NCBI GenBank assembly: GCA_002914805.1
Contig: JXTB01000116.1
Location: 645,140-709,139, forward strand
Length of the DNA: 64,000 nt
From: Parasponia andersonii
Taxonomy: Eukaryota; Streptophyta; Magnoliopsida; Rosales; Cannabaceae
Direction of reading: 5' to 3'
The translations under genes were made by a program, and so were the position numbers. Below, piece after piece: positions 22,062-34,043 of this stretch (positions within the stretch are counted from its first letter, which is position 1; each line of letters begins with the position of its first letter). A model generated the notes under the pieces. It saw only the letters and a list, made by a program, of their open reading frames with translations, did no database searches and was not told the DNA's origin.

Positions 22062-22538
22062 GTAAATGAACTGTCAGTTTAGTAAGAATAAATTAGGGTA
22101 TCATACCCTAGAGATTCTTTTTATAGGATCATTTCTAAGTGATATCTAGTAATTCTACTCTACAGACTAAAAAAAGAGGAGTATAAAAGGAACATATCTC
22201 TTATTTCACTTCGGTGAAATGAGTTTATTCCCAGATTGAAGTTATTTTCAAGAATGAAAGAGATAAGAGAAGACATTGACCTTTCTTCAGGAGAGGAAGG
22301 CTTGAGTCGATTCGAAATTTCGTCAGAGAAGAAGCGGTGATTGGAGCGACCTGGGGGATAGAACAGTGCTAGGGGTCTGAGGATTTCTGAAGTTTTCTGA
22401 GAGAAACAATAAAATGAAACAGATGGTTTCTGATATTTATAACCTAGGAACCGTTAGATTGCAGCTGTAGATCAGAGAATTTGAATTTTAAATCTGAAGG
22501 CTAAGGATTACGCGGGATTTGAGTCTATCCGAAAGGTA
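22062..22538. other. Element 2 region upstream of the antisense gene
   Basis: No coding sequence. On the minus strand this would be the promoter of the antisense gene, and TATA-like words occur (for example tatttataac at 22434, which reads gttataaata on the minus strand). Its continuation on the far side of the copia fragment is 26485-26599. Confidence 0.4.
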
Positions 22539-25500
22539 GTTCACCTCTCCTTAAGAATAGAAACCCAATTTTGGATTTTGATTTTAATTTGAACCAAAAA
22601 TTAGAAATGAGGAAGAAACCCAATTTTAGATTTTGCTTTTAATTTGAACCCAAAATTAGAAATGGGGAAGAAGAGAAAGAAGTGAGTATGGAAGGAGACT
22701 AAAGAAGAAAAGAGCAAAGAGAGAAAAAAAATTAATATATTTCTCTAAATAATATAAAATTTTTAAAAATAAATTAATGTAAGAAATATTATAAAATACT
22801 TATCATACCATTAGTTCGTCAATTTATATGCAGAAGGTAGCTAAATGATGAATTTTTTATTAATTTCAAAATATAGGAGTAATTCTTGCAACCAAAATCA
22901 ATTTAGGGGAAAAAATCAACAACATTAATAATTTGAAGGAGAAAAAAATACAATTTGTCCTAAAAGAAAACAACAATATCAACCGTTAATGAGCTTGTTA
23001 TAAATATGATTGAGAGTATATAATATAAGAGTTTACGAATACTGTTAAACCAAAGAAATTGATGTGAAAAAATCTCTCCTCTTCTTTCTTTCACACTTTT
23101 CTTATTTCTTTTCTTTTGTTCATATTTCAAGTGAAATTAAGAAGTCTATTTATAGGCTAATACAATTAATCTTAACCATACAAATAGTAAATATTTCATA
23201 ACACTCCCCCTTGGATGTTCATTATACAAAAAAATGTCTCATTAAAACCTTACTGAAAAAAAAAACCCTGAGGAAAAAAAGTACACAATTCTTATTTTTT
23301 TTACGTTTTGAAGAGTGCCTCATTAAAAACTTTGCCAGGAAAACCCAGTGCGACAAAACTTTGGCTAAGAGAAAAAGAGTACACATATAACAATCTCCCC
23401 CTCATGACTAATTCACTTGAAATTCACCGAAAATCTTTGAGTTGACATATTCCAATTTTGTACACCAATATTTTAAATATTGTGGTAGGGAGTGCTTTGG
23501 TGAATAGATCAACCAAATTATCACTAGAGCGAATTTGTTGAATATTTATATCACTTTTCTTCTGAAGTTCACGTGTGAAGAACAATTTAGGTGATATATG
23601 CTTAGTTCTATCGCCTTTGATATAGCCTCTTTTAAATTGAGCAATGCATTCAGCATTATCCTCGTGTATCACAGTTGGAATCAGTCTGATAGAAATTAAT
23701 TTGCATATTTCTTGAATATATTGAATCATGGATCTCAGCCATACACATTCTCGGCTTGTCTCATAAAGTGCAATTATTTCAGAATGATTCGAGGAGGTAA
23801 CAGAGATCATTTGTTTTGTAGAATGCTAGGATATAGCTATGTCACCATTAGTAAATACATAACCTATTTGAGATCGAACTTTATGTGGGTCAGACAAGTA
23901 TCCTGCATTTACAAAATTAGTTAATTGTGATATGGATTTATTATAATAAAATAAATACATGCTAGTTATTCCACAGAGATAACGAAATATTTGTTTAACT
24001 CCTTTCCGGTGTCTGAGTTAGAACGAATCTATATCTTACTAGTAAATTAACATAAAAAGATATATCATACCGAGTACAATTAGCAAGATACATAAGAGCT
24101 CTAATTACACTCAGATATGGTACTTTAGAACTAAGAATTTCTTTATTATCTTCTCGAGGACAAAAAAGATTCTTATTTACATCAAGCATTCTGACAACCA
24201 TTAGGGTAGTCAATGGGTGAGCTTTGTCCATATAAAATCTTTTAAGAATTTTTTATGTATAAGACGAATAATGTACAAGTATACCATTTGGTAAATGCTC
24301 GCTCTGGAAGCCAAGACAAAAGTTTGTTTTTCTAAGATCTTTCATTTCAAGTTCTTTCTTTAAATATTCTATTGTCTCATTAATCTCTTCAGGAGTACCG
24401 ATGATATTGAAATCATCAACATATATTGCAATGATAGTAAATCTAATTCATGAGCTCTTAATAAAGAAGCATGGACAAATAGGATTATTCACATATCCTT
24501 TATTCAAAAGATATTCACTAAGATGATTGTACCACATGCGTCTAGATTGCTTTAATCTATATGAAAATCTTTGTAATTTTATTGAACACATTTCCTGTGG
24601 TATTGTACTAAGTACTTCAGGTACTTTAAATCCGTCAGAAATTTTTATATAAATATTACTATCAAGTGACCCATATAAATATGTCGTTATAATATCCATC
24701 AGACATATTTCAAGTCCTTCAGAGCTTGCTAGACTAATTAAGTATCATAATATTATTGCATCCACCACAAGAGAATATGTCTCCTCAAAATCTATTCCAG
24801 ATCTTTTTGAGAAACCTTGTGCCACAAGTCGTACTTTGTATCTCACAATCTTATTTTTATTATTACATTTTCGTACAAAGATCCATTTGTACCCTACTGA
24901 ATTCACACCTTTAAGTGTCTGGACAACAGGTTCAAATACTTCTCTTTTCCCAAGAGATTTTAGTTTTTCTTAAATTGCATCTTTCCATTTTGGCCAATCA
25001 TTTCTACGTCGACATTCTTCGACGGATTTTAGTTCAAGATCCTTACTATCATTTATTATATCAGTACCTACTATATATACAAATATATTATTAACAATAG
25101 TTTTATCGCGATTCCATTTCTTTCTTGAGCTGACATAACTTATTGAGATCTCTTTATTTTCAATATCATCAGGTACTTGAACCTCTTCTAGAGTTATTTA
25201 TTTAGTTATGTCAATTGTTTATTTTGGCAATGCAGTTATTTCATCAGGAATACTATCATCTCCAGAATGGCCAATTTTTTGTAATATATCCTCTTTTTTT
25301 CCTAGAGATTTTATTTTAGAGCCAATTGATCTACCATGCTTCATGCATGTCTTAGATTCACTAGCTATTATTTCTTAAAATTGTCCCATAGGAATATCAA
25401 TCTTAGCTGGTATATGAGATCTAGTTAATCTCTTTGTATCGGTGAATGCATCAGGTAATTGATTTGCAATATTTTATAAATTTATAATTTTCTGAACTTC

Positions 25501-26484
25501 TAATTCATATTGATTAGTGCGAGGATCAAAATGAGATAATGATGATATATTCTAAGAAATTTCAAGTTGTTTTTCTAGCTGTTGTTTTTCTCTCCCTAAT
25601 GGTGGGAATATGGTTTCATCAAATTGACAATCGGTAAATTATGCCTTAAAAACATCACCTATTAGAGGTTCAAGATATTTGATGATAGAATGAGACTCAA
25701 AACTAACATAAATTCCTAACCTTTTTTGAGAGTCCATCTTGGTGCATTGTTGTGGAGCGATTGGTACATATACTGCATAAGTAAAAACTCGAAGATGGAA
25801 AATATTTGGTTCTTGACCAAAAATAAGTTGTAGTGGGGAGTATTTTTGATAGCATATGGATCTAATACAAATAAGGGCACTAACATGTAATACAACATGC
25901 CCTCAAGCAGAAACAGGTAACTTTGTTCGCATTAATAAAGGTCTAGCAACTAATTGAATGCGTTCAATAAACGATTCAACTAAACTTTTCTATGTATGTG
26001 TGTGGATAATAGGGTGCTAAACATTAATTCCAATTGACATATAATAATCATTAAAAGCTTGAAACGTAAACTCACCAGCATTATCAAGACGAATAGCCTT
26101 TATTGAATAGTTTGGAAATTATGCTCTTAAATGAATTAATTGAGCAAGAAGTCTCGCAAATATAATATTACGAGTAGAAAATAAATAAATATATGACCAA
26201 CGTGTTGAAGCATCTATCAATACTATAAAGTATCTAAATGGTCCATATGTTGGTTGAATAGGCCCACATTTATCTCGTTGAATTCTTTCTAGAAATGTAG
26301 AAGACTCAATTGCAACTTTCATTAAAGATGACCTAATAATTAATTTGCCTTGTGAATAAGCCCTACAAAAAAATTCATTGGACAAAAGAATCTTCTGATT
26401 TTTTAGTAGACGTCAATATGACTTTTCAATAATTCTTCACATCATAATTGACCCAGGAAGACCTAGACGGTTATGCCAATTTTG
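22539..26484 (-). mobile_element. Copia fragment B1 inside element 2, near-identical to 41105-45050
   Basis: A 3.9-kb minus-strand piece of a Ty1/copia element. It consists of 457 bases outside the element (22539-22995), one LTR (22996-23203), and the pol 3' half in broken frames. RNase H is at 23810-23424 (MISVTSSNHSEIIALYE, KHISPKLFFTRELQ, VDLFTKALP) and RT pieces are near 24231-23995 and 24699-24448 (MWYNHLSEYLLNKGY). Integrase remains are at 26385-26119 (GPFRYFIVLIDASTRWSYIYLF). It breaks off at 26484, within the gag-proximal integrase, and 115 bases of element 2 follow. By eye it has about 30 differences from 41105-45050 over 3.95 kb, about 99% identity, including the same frame breaks. 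Both copies are dead in the same way. Confidence 0.9.
22996..23203 (-). repeat. LTR of copia fragment B1 (208 bp)
   Basis: Runs TGTTATAAATATG to TTTCATAACA. On the minus strand it is the 3' LTR, preceded there by the polypurine tract ccaagggggag (revcomp of 23204-23214, ctcccccttgg). The copy at 41562-41769 is nearly identical. Confidence 0.9.
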
Positions 26485-26599
26485 AATCTGACGGATCTTC
26501 AACTACTCAGACCACAAGTTTAAGTTATGACATCACAAGGTCGCACGGTAATTAGAAGCTCCATTTCGTCCTAAAGAACTAATGGAGCTGGGGGGCAAT
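26485..26599 (+). promoter_or_regulatory. 3' end of element 2 with polypurine tract
   Basis: The last 115 bases before the 3' LTR belong to element 2. A purine tract gagctggggggcaa (about 26585-26598) directly precedes the LTR start at 26600 and would prime plus-strand synthesis. Confidence 0.75.
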
Positions 26600-27174
26600 T
26601 GTTGTGCGGTCTAAAATCCTAAGGTCGCACAAGGGTTATATGCGACCTCCTCCGTGAAGGTTATATGCAACCTCCTCCGTGATGATTATATGCAACCTCT
26701 TCCACAGGTTTTGTGCGACATTCTCCGTGCAGTTTGCCTTGTCAAACAGGAAACCTATAAGAAGAGGGAAACATGTAAATGCTATGGAAGAAACCTACAA
26801 GGAAAGGGAAACTGAAGTCTCTTATTTGTGATTAACTAGTTATCCGTTTTGAATAGTTATCCAGTTATATTGTTATTTAATTTACGTTACCCAATTGTAT
26901 AGTTACCCGTTTATACAATTAGGATCTTAGAGACATAAGGATCCTAGAGACATAAGGTTATCTTTATCTATATAAAGGGGGCTCTATGTTCCGAAGGAGA
27001 AAACAAGTCACAAAGAAATCAAGTCAGAGCAAATTTAAGTTTAGAGTATTCCAAGCNGAACCACTATAAATCCCTCTCTCCTTATTTGCTTTGATTACTA
27101 CTTCAATTCACACAAGCCACATCCCTTGATTTTTTCTAAATTTATTGTTGATAAAACCTCCATCAACATCAACA
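26600..27174 (+). repeat. 3' LTR of element 2
   Basis: Starts TGTTGTGCGGTC like the 5' LTR. Ends catcaacatcaaca, with tcaaca doubled relative to the other copies. An n at 27057 again marks missing sequence, here a longer part than in the 5' LTR. Followed by the target duplication gtagg (27175-27179). Confidence 0.92.
26969..26976 (+). promoter_or_regulatory. TATA box of the 3' LTR
   Basis: TATATAAA in the same context as at 12639. It would drive transcripts outward into the LINE-A remnant. Confidence 0.7.
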
Positions 27175-28988
27175 GTAGGCAACCGATCATGAATAATACA
27201 CCAAAGAACATGTAAGAGGAATAAACTTGGCCCAAATCCACTTCTCCCTTGAGACTTTAAGAGCCGAATTTCTCAAATGCCAAAAAGCAAGGACAAAAAT
27301 AACTTGACCATGAATCACCATACCCGCTTATCATTGTAGCCCGGAGCCATAGCCAGAGAGTAGATATCATTAACAATGTCCTGATGATTTTCAAGTAAAA
27401 TAGAAGGAAGATGTGAACCCCCACTAAAATAGTTGATTGAAATAGGCTACCTATAAGGTTTGATCTACGGGGGGAATTCCAGCACAATCAAGAATAATAT
27501 AACTAAGCCAATTGCTAAGCTAAAAAAGGACATTAGAATCCTCACCAATAATCCATCTAAAATCCGAAGAAAGAACATTAAAGTGAGCTTTTAGACCAAG
27601 CCAAATAGACGAAACCACAACGTCCCTCGTATCTTGCCTAACGACGACGAAGGAAATTGAAATAAGAAGCATGGTTGGTCATAAATTCCCAAGTAAAACG
27701 AAAGAGTAAAGAATTATTAACTGTAAAGAGATTCCAAAAGCCAACTCCGCTTTCTTCTTTAGGCAGACATAGCTTAAACCAAGAAATCGTCACCAATTTC
27801 TTTTTGTAAAGATCCCCTGACCAAAAAAAAATTCGCAAATAACCTTCCATACGTTTCAGAAGAGATGTATGTCACTTGTTAACCATGAGAGAATAAACAA
27901 AGAAAGTAGCTATGATTGAATTAATGAGAGCTAGTCTTCCAGCCATGGACAAAGAATTTCCCTTTCATCGAGAAAACTTAGCCAAGATCTTATCAATAAT
28001 CGGCTGAAGATAAATGCTTCTAGGCTTTCCCATAAAAATAGGAACCCCAAGGTACGTAAAAGGGATAGAACCTGTCCTTATATTAATTAAAAATATGTAA
28101 AATACAGTTTTGCCGAGAACTGGAAACGATACCATTAAAATAGACATGAGATTTTGCCAGATTCACCAGCTGACAAGAAAGCGCTACAAAGTCCAAGAAA
28201 ATCTGAAAAAGAACACGACAGTTGGATATAGAGGCATGACAGAACAATAATACATCATCTGCATATAACAAATGAGAGGTGCTATCACTCCTCTAGAAGA
28301 AAAAATGGGTTGTAATTCTCGAGTGGAAAGATGGAGTGAGATCAAACGACTAAGGACTTCCTCCGCTACACAAAATAAAATTGGAGAGAGGGAGTCACCC
28401 TAATGAACGCCTCTAGAGCAAGAAAAATAACCACGAGGATTACCATTAAAGAGAATAGAGATAATATTTAAGAAGCGTGAAACCTGAAAGCCTGTAAACC
28501 AAGGGTCAAGAAATTCCAGCTTATAGTAACAAACGCTTTGTGGATGTCCGTTTTAAGCACCATATTATCACCATAATACCATTTATTCAAGCAATTAACT
28601 CCGTCTGAAGCTAAAGCAGTATAATCGTGAATGCGTCACCCCTAAATGAAGCAAAACTGGTTATTCGACAAGATAGAAGCTATAAAATTACCAAACTGAG
28701 TAGCCAAAAATCATTGAGATGATTTTAAATAAAAATTTGCCAAAGGCAATTGGCCGATATTGATCCACAGCAATGGCATCATCCGATATAGGAATGAGAA
28801 TCAAAAAGTTAGAATTTAAATTGGGGAGAAGATAACCTATAGCGAAAAATTCTATAATAGCTTCTATGACCTCAGTCCTAATAATATCCCAATTTTGCTG
28901 ATAAAAATAAACCCCAAAACTGTCTAAACCAGGAGCACTATCCGAGTCCATAGAAAAGATAGCTTGCCGAACTTCCCGAGCAGAAGGG
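27175..28988 (-). pseudogene. LINE-A, central part: reverse transcriptase
   Basis: Minus-strand RT of the same LINE as 11480-12269. From the 5' side (28988 down) it reads PSAREVRQAIFSMDSDSAPG, QQNWDIIRTEVIEAII and NLNSNFLILIP, and a VDQYRPIA block, all typical of plant LINE RT. The catalytic box is MLYADDVLLFCHASISN at 28271. A LTYLGVPIF-like motif (GSIPFTYLGVPIFMG) is at about 28075, and WFKLCLPKEESGVGFWN at about 27780, the start of the connection/zf-RVT region. Several frameshifts and stops break it. It ends against the 3' LTR of element 2 with LHVLWCIIHDRLP, which continues as TLDNLWPNS at 12269. Confidence 0.9.
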
Positions 28989-29440
28989 TGTTGGAAATAA
29001 AACAAGTTTTATTGTTCATTCAAATAAGAAAATTCTCAATTTCATTCACTCACTAGAAGCTATGCTTCTTTCTCTCTTCTCTTTACTCTTATAAGCTTTA
29101 CTTCTTACTTGATGCTTAGAACTCAAATAGGGAGGGGTATTTATACTACATGAGAAACAATAAGAACCACACAAATAAACAATTACAAAAATCCTTAAAC
29201 CACATATGTTTTCTTCTACACACTTCTAATAATAGTCTAAGTAATTAAATAATTCATATACAAAAAAACTAATATCTAGCTAATACTAGAAGATTCTAGG
29301 TGGAAGGCTTCTTCAATTTGGATTTGGACTTGGACTTCTTCTTTTATGAGTTTTGCACATGGGCTAACTCCAACTTATTGGGTCTCATGTTGATGGGCAT
29401 AAAACACTTCTTATAGGCTTAAACAAGTTTATTTTCAACA
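28989..29440 (-). repeat. 3' LTR of copia A (452 bp)
   Basis: Starts TGTTGGAAATAAAAC on the + strand and ends attttcaaca. The polypurine tract, acaggggg on the minus strand, lies right beside it at 29441-29448. Confidence 0.88.
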
Positions 29441-30836
29441 CCCCCTGTAAACTTGTTTTATAATACCAAGCAAGTTTCTTAATCTTGCAAAGTCTTCAAA
29501 CTTGAGTGGCTTAGTGAAAATATCAGTAATATAATCATGTGATCTCACATACTCCAATTGTACTTCTTTGTTTGCAACATATTCTCTTATGTAATAATAG
29601 CAAGTATCAATATGCTTGCTTCGGTCATGAAAGACTGAATTTTTAGCCAAAACTATTGCTGACTTATTGTCGATCCAAATATCAGTTGGATCCTTTTGAG
29701 GCATGTTTAACTCTTTCAACAACCTTCTTAGTTAGATTGCATGACTAACACATGATATAGTAGCTACGTACTTAGCTTCGCATGTTGGAAGGGTGACAAT
29801 CAGTTGTTTCTTAGATACTCAGATGAAGGCGGTTTCTCCCAAGAAAAACACAAAACCAATTGTGCTTTTTCGATTATCAGTATCTCCAGTCCAATCACTA
29901 TCACTGTAACCAACAAATTTGTAATCATTAGAAACTGAATAGAACAAGCCAAGATTGATCGTACCTTTTAAGTAACAGAGAATTCTCTTTGCAACTTTGA
30001 AGTGAGTAGTTGTTAGAGTTTTCATGTAACGACTCACTAGTCCAGTTACATAGAGAATATCGGGTCTGGTACATGTCAAGTACCAAAGGCATCCAACAAG
30101 ACTATTGAAGAGTATTGGATCTACCTTTTTTGCTTCATCATCTTTAAATAATTTTATTTCACACTCCACTGGTGTACTTATCGGCTTGCAATCATCTATA
30201 TTGAACTTCTTTAGGATCTCTCATGTATAGTTTTCTTGAGAGATAAAGATGTCTTCTTCCTTTTGCTTGACTTCTATACCGAGGTAGTACGCCATAAGTC
30301 CGATGTCTATCATTTTAAACTCATGTGTCATTACTCTCTTGAATTCGTCAAACATCCTTGGATTACTTCCAATGGATATGAGATCATCCACGTATAAGCA
30401 TACAATTAGAATATCTTCATCTTTATTCTTAACATAGAGAGCATGTTCATAAGGACACTTAATAAATCCATTCTCTTGGAAATATTTTGTCAATTCAGCT
30501 GTTCCATGCTCTTAGTGCTTGCTTTAGACCGTAAAAAGTCTTCTTCAGCTTCAAAACCTTATCTTTATGCCCTTTCACCTCATAACTCAATGGTTGTTTG
30601 ATATAGACTTCTTTTTCAAGAACTTCATTCAGAAATGTAGACTTTACATCCATCTGATGAATCTTCCATTTGTTCTGAGTAGCAAGAGAAATAATTAGTC
30701 TTATAGTTTCTAATCGTGCAACAGGAGCGAATACCTCGTCATAGTCAATACCGACTCTTTGACTATAGCCTTTTGCGATTAACCTTGCTTTGTATCTTTC
30801 TACCTCTCTATTAGCATTCTTCTTCATCTTGTACAC
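29441..30836 (-). pseudogene. pol: Copia A reverse transcriptase and RNase H
   Basis: RT begins around NREVERYKARLIAKGYSQRVG (30820) and passes through MDVKSTFLNEVLEKEVYIKQP, where the family has MDVKSAFLNG. The catalytic LYVDDLISIGSNPRM follows at about 30410, with YLGIEVKQ and PILFNSLVGCLWYLTCTRPD later. RNase H has GYSDSDWTGDTDNRKSTIG at about 29890, then a break. IWIDNKSAIVLAKNSVFHDRSKHID and VRSHDYITDIFTKPL come at 29722-29450. The pieces are in more than one frame with stops, so the enzyme is broken. Confidence 0.9.
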
Positions 30837-32275
30837 TCATTTTACACCGATAGCTTTATGACCTTTAGGAAGAGTGGATAGTTCCCAAATGTCATTCTTC
30901 TTTATGGCTTTGACTTCTTCATCCATCGCATTCCTTTATTTTTCATCTTGTACAGTCTCTTGGAAGTTCACCAGTTAACAATCAGTAAATAGGCAAAATA
31001 AAGTGAGGTTTTTTAGTCTATCAGTCACCTCATATAGATCTTCAAGACTTCTTATACGTTCTTCATGCCTCTCAGTTAAGGAAGATTAAGCTGAATCTTC
31101 ACGAGTAGATGATGTTGGTGAGAAATGTGGAGTAATAGCCTCTTAATAGACTTTTCTTACTTGCTTTACTTGTGCTTCCATATCTTTAAATTGTGGAAAG
31201 AAATTATAGTAATTTGTTTGAGAACCAAAGTCCCATTTATCTTCTTCATCGAATATAACATCTCGGCTGATGATTACTTTTCCATTGTTAGGATTGTATA
31301 ACTTATATCCTTTAGAGTTAATGTCGTAGCCGATGAAAATGAACTTCTCGCTTTTATCATCAAGCTTCGTTCTATGTTTATCTGGCACATGCACATGGGC
31401 TATGCTTCCAAAGATTCTTAAGTGAGAGATCCCAAGCTTCCTTCTACTCCATGATTCTTATGGTTTCTTTCTCCACACACTTCTTGTTGGAGATCAATTA
31501 GACAAGTAAACTACACATTCAATAGTTTCTACCTAGAACTCTTTGGGTAATCTTTTACTTTTTAGTATGCTTCGAGCTATGTTGAGGATGGTCCGGTTCT
31601 TCCTTTCTGCCATACCATCTGTTGAGGGGATTTTGGAACAGTTAAAGGTCGTCGAATTCTATTTGCTTCGCAGAATTCTTAGAACTCTTTTGAAGTGAAT
31701 TCTCCTCCTCTATGAGATTTCATGAATTTGATCTGAAGACCGCTTTCTTTCTCTACGGCAGCCTTGAATTTCTTGAAAGCTTTAAAGACTTCTGATTTTT
31801 GCTTCAAGAAATAAACACAAGTCTTTCTTGAGAAATCATCAATAAAGAGCAAGAAGTAATTGCTCTTACAGAAAGAACTTGGTTTGATATGACCACACAC
31901 ATCTATATGCATGAGCTCTAGTGGCTTCTGGGCTCTTGAATTCAACTCTTTTGGAAAGTTTTTCCTGAATTGCTTCCCGAATAAGCATCCTTCACAAAGC
32001 TGATCAGGATGACTGATATATGGCAGGCTTCTCACCATTTTTTTCTTAGATAATAGCTCTAATCCTCAAAAGTTGATATACCTGAATCTCAAATGCCATA
32101 GCCATGATGAATCCTTATAACATGCTTTGAGGTATTTTGCCATATCATTTTGAGTGTTCAATAAGAATATTCTATTTCTTAACATAGATATCTTGGCAAT
32201 CAAGTTCATGTTGTTATCTCTTATAGAATGACTATAATCTTTCAAGTGAATATCATAGCCTTTCTCTAAGAGTTG
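30837..32275 (-). pseudogene. pol: Copia A integrase
   Basis: Integrase pieces on the minus strand. GKQFRKNFPKELNSRAQKP follows the HHCC region (CEGCLFG), then MHIDVCGHIKPSSFCKSNYF with the first catalytic aspartate in FIDDFSRKTCVYFLK at about 31840, and KSHRGGEFTSKEF, where the family has SDRGGEF: the second aspartate is missing (H). After a break, VPDKHRTKLDDKSEKFIFIGY and NGKVIISRDVIFDEE lie at 31394-31143. Stops and frameshifts occur at several places. Confidence 0.88.
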
Positions 32276-33540
32276 TCACAAACTCAAGATATTTGTTTTC
32301 ATTTTAGGTACATAATAAACATTTGAAATAAATTGATGCTCCCTATTTTTCAAGAAGATAAGAATTTTACATTTTCCCTTTGCTGCTACTTTTGAATCAT
32401 CACTAAAAGAAATACTCCCACGGATTAATTCATTAAGCTCTACGAATATTAATAGACGTCCACACATATGATTGCTAGCATCGGTGTCAATATACAATGT
32501 GTTGTCTTGTCCTTTGTTGTTATCGTTGTATGCTAGTAGCACAGTGCCATTTTTTTCCCTTTTCTCTTCAATGTAATTGACTTTCTCTTCAATTCTGCTA
32601 TTGGGTACTCTACACTCTCTAGTATAATGGCCAAACTTGTGACAATTAAAACATTCAACTTGAGACTTCTCAAGCCTTAAGTTCATTCGACCTCTATCAC
32701 GATCTCTTGTAGAGCTTTTTTCTCTTTTGAAATTGTTGATATAATAATTGTGGTTGTTGTTGGAATTCCAGCTTCGTCCACGACCTCGACTTGTACCACG
32801 TCTTTGTCCTCGGGCTTGTCCTCTACCACGACCACGTTAACTTCTTTCGCTACATTGGCTATCTTCTTTCTCTGTAAGTTGTGTCTTGAGAAGCTGCTCC
32901 TTAAAATTTGGCTTCTTCTTTTTCTTTTCCTCATGAGCTTGTAAAGAACCTAAGAGATGTTCTATCGTCGTGGCTCCCAAATCTTTAGTTTCTTCGATGA
33001 CAGTAATAATATTCTCAAACTTTGGATCTAACGATCGAAGAATCTTTTCTATGATCGTAACATTTTTAAGTTTCTCACCATTTTGCTTCATTTGATTCGA
33101 AATGGCTAAAACTCTTGAAAAGTAGTCAAAAACTGACTCAGTCTCTGTCATGTGTAGTAAATCAAACTTTCCTCTTAGAATTTGAAGACAGACCTTTTTA
33201 ACCTTTTCTTCTCCCTTATATGAAATTTAAAGTTTTTCCCATGTTTCCTTAGCGGAAGTTGCACTTGAGATTTTCTCAAACCCGTCATCATCTAAGGCCT
33301 AGTAAATGAGGAAGAGAGCTTTTTTGTCTCTCTTTCTTGAATCTTTTAACTATCCTTTTGTGTTGAGGTTTATATTGTCTCATCTCTTGGCCCTTCGTAG
33401 TCTTTCTCCACTACTTCCAAACATTATGTGCTCCAAGGAGGACTTTCATTTTGATAGTCCAATTATCAAAGTTGCTACGTTGAAGTGGTGGAACTTGAAG
33501 AAATGCTAAACTGTCGGTAGCCATAACTCTAAACAGAGTG
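32276..33540 (-). pseudogene. gag: Copia A gag and protease
   Basis: The UBN2-type gag fragment at 33151-32837 (MTETESVFDYFSRVLAISNQM, EKILRSLDPKFENIITVIEE) is followed by a lysine-rich stretch. The zinc knuckle CFNCHKFGHYTREC is at about 32650 (C-X2-C-X4-H-X4-C intact). The protease active site is at about 32500, where the family motif DSGASNHM reads DTDASNHM, a changed catalytic triplet. It ends in a run reading YYVPKMKTNILSL. The first part of gag (33160-33540) is frameshifted. Confidence 0.88.
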
Positions 33541-34043
33541 AGCTTTTTAAAATTTCGACTACACGGATAGATCTGGAACGTCGAAAAACCTTAAGATTGA
33601 CTTGTATATCAACTTTGTCAAAGTTAACACTCGGTCAATAATCGGGTTAACGGCGCGGTCAACAACTCCGATGGCATAGTTAACGGCGCGGTCCAATAGC
33701 TCTGATGGCTTGGTTAATGGCTCTAATAGCTCGATCAACGGCTATAATGGCTTGGTTAAACGGCTCTAACTCGGCTTAACTCGGTAAGTTGACTCAGTTA
33801 TGATTGTAAAATTCCGACAACTCGTTCAAACTCGTTCGGACTCTGATTGGACTGATTTTTACGGTAGCATTTTCGTCTTGTCGAGCTCTTTGATTTTATA
33901 TGTAATATTAGTATATTTGGAATAAATAGATAATACTTTCAATCTCAAGAATTCTTTTCTGGTGTGGAAGATCAGTCAAAGCTGAAACCACAGAGCATAC
34001 TTAGAATTTCATGAGAACTCACAAATTCACTCTGATACCACTT
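33541..34043 (-). other. Leader of copia A with a short degenerate repeat
   Basis: Untranslated leader between the PBS (34029-34040, TGGTATCAGAGT on the minus strand, complementary to the initiator-Met tRNA type used by copia) and gag. At about 33640-33790 a 20-24-base unit near ggttaacggctctgatggct repeats six to seven times in degraded form. Confidence 0.7.

Larger units (their letters stand above)
12270..27174 (+). mobile_element. Tat-type Ty3/gypsy retrotransposon, element 2 (14.9 kb with nested copia fragment)
   Basis: A complete LTR element bounded by direct repeats that start TGTTGTGCGG and end CAATA/CAACA. It is flanked by the 5-bp target duplication gtagg (12265-12269 and 27175-27179). 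Removing it restores a continuous LINE frame, which confirms the boundaries. Order: 5' LTR, PBS, gag, protease, RT, two RNase H domains, integrase, spacer, an antisense spliced gene, a polypurine tract and the 3' LTR. A second RNase H after the usual degenerate one and an antisense ORF are features of the Tat lineage. A copia fragment occupies 22539-26484. The two LTRs differ at roughly 18 of about 565 comparable bases by eye (about 3%), so the insertion is about a million years old if the usual plant LTR rates apply. Confidence 0.93.

Noticed and set aside
22539-26484. LINE-driven retroposition as the source of copia copy B1
   Set aside because: There is no poly(T)/poly(A) at the junction and no good target duplication, although the 5' truncation and 3' read-through would fit.
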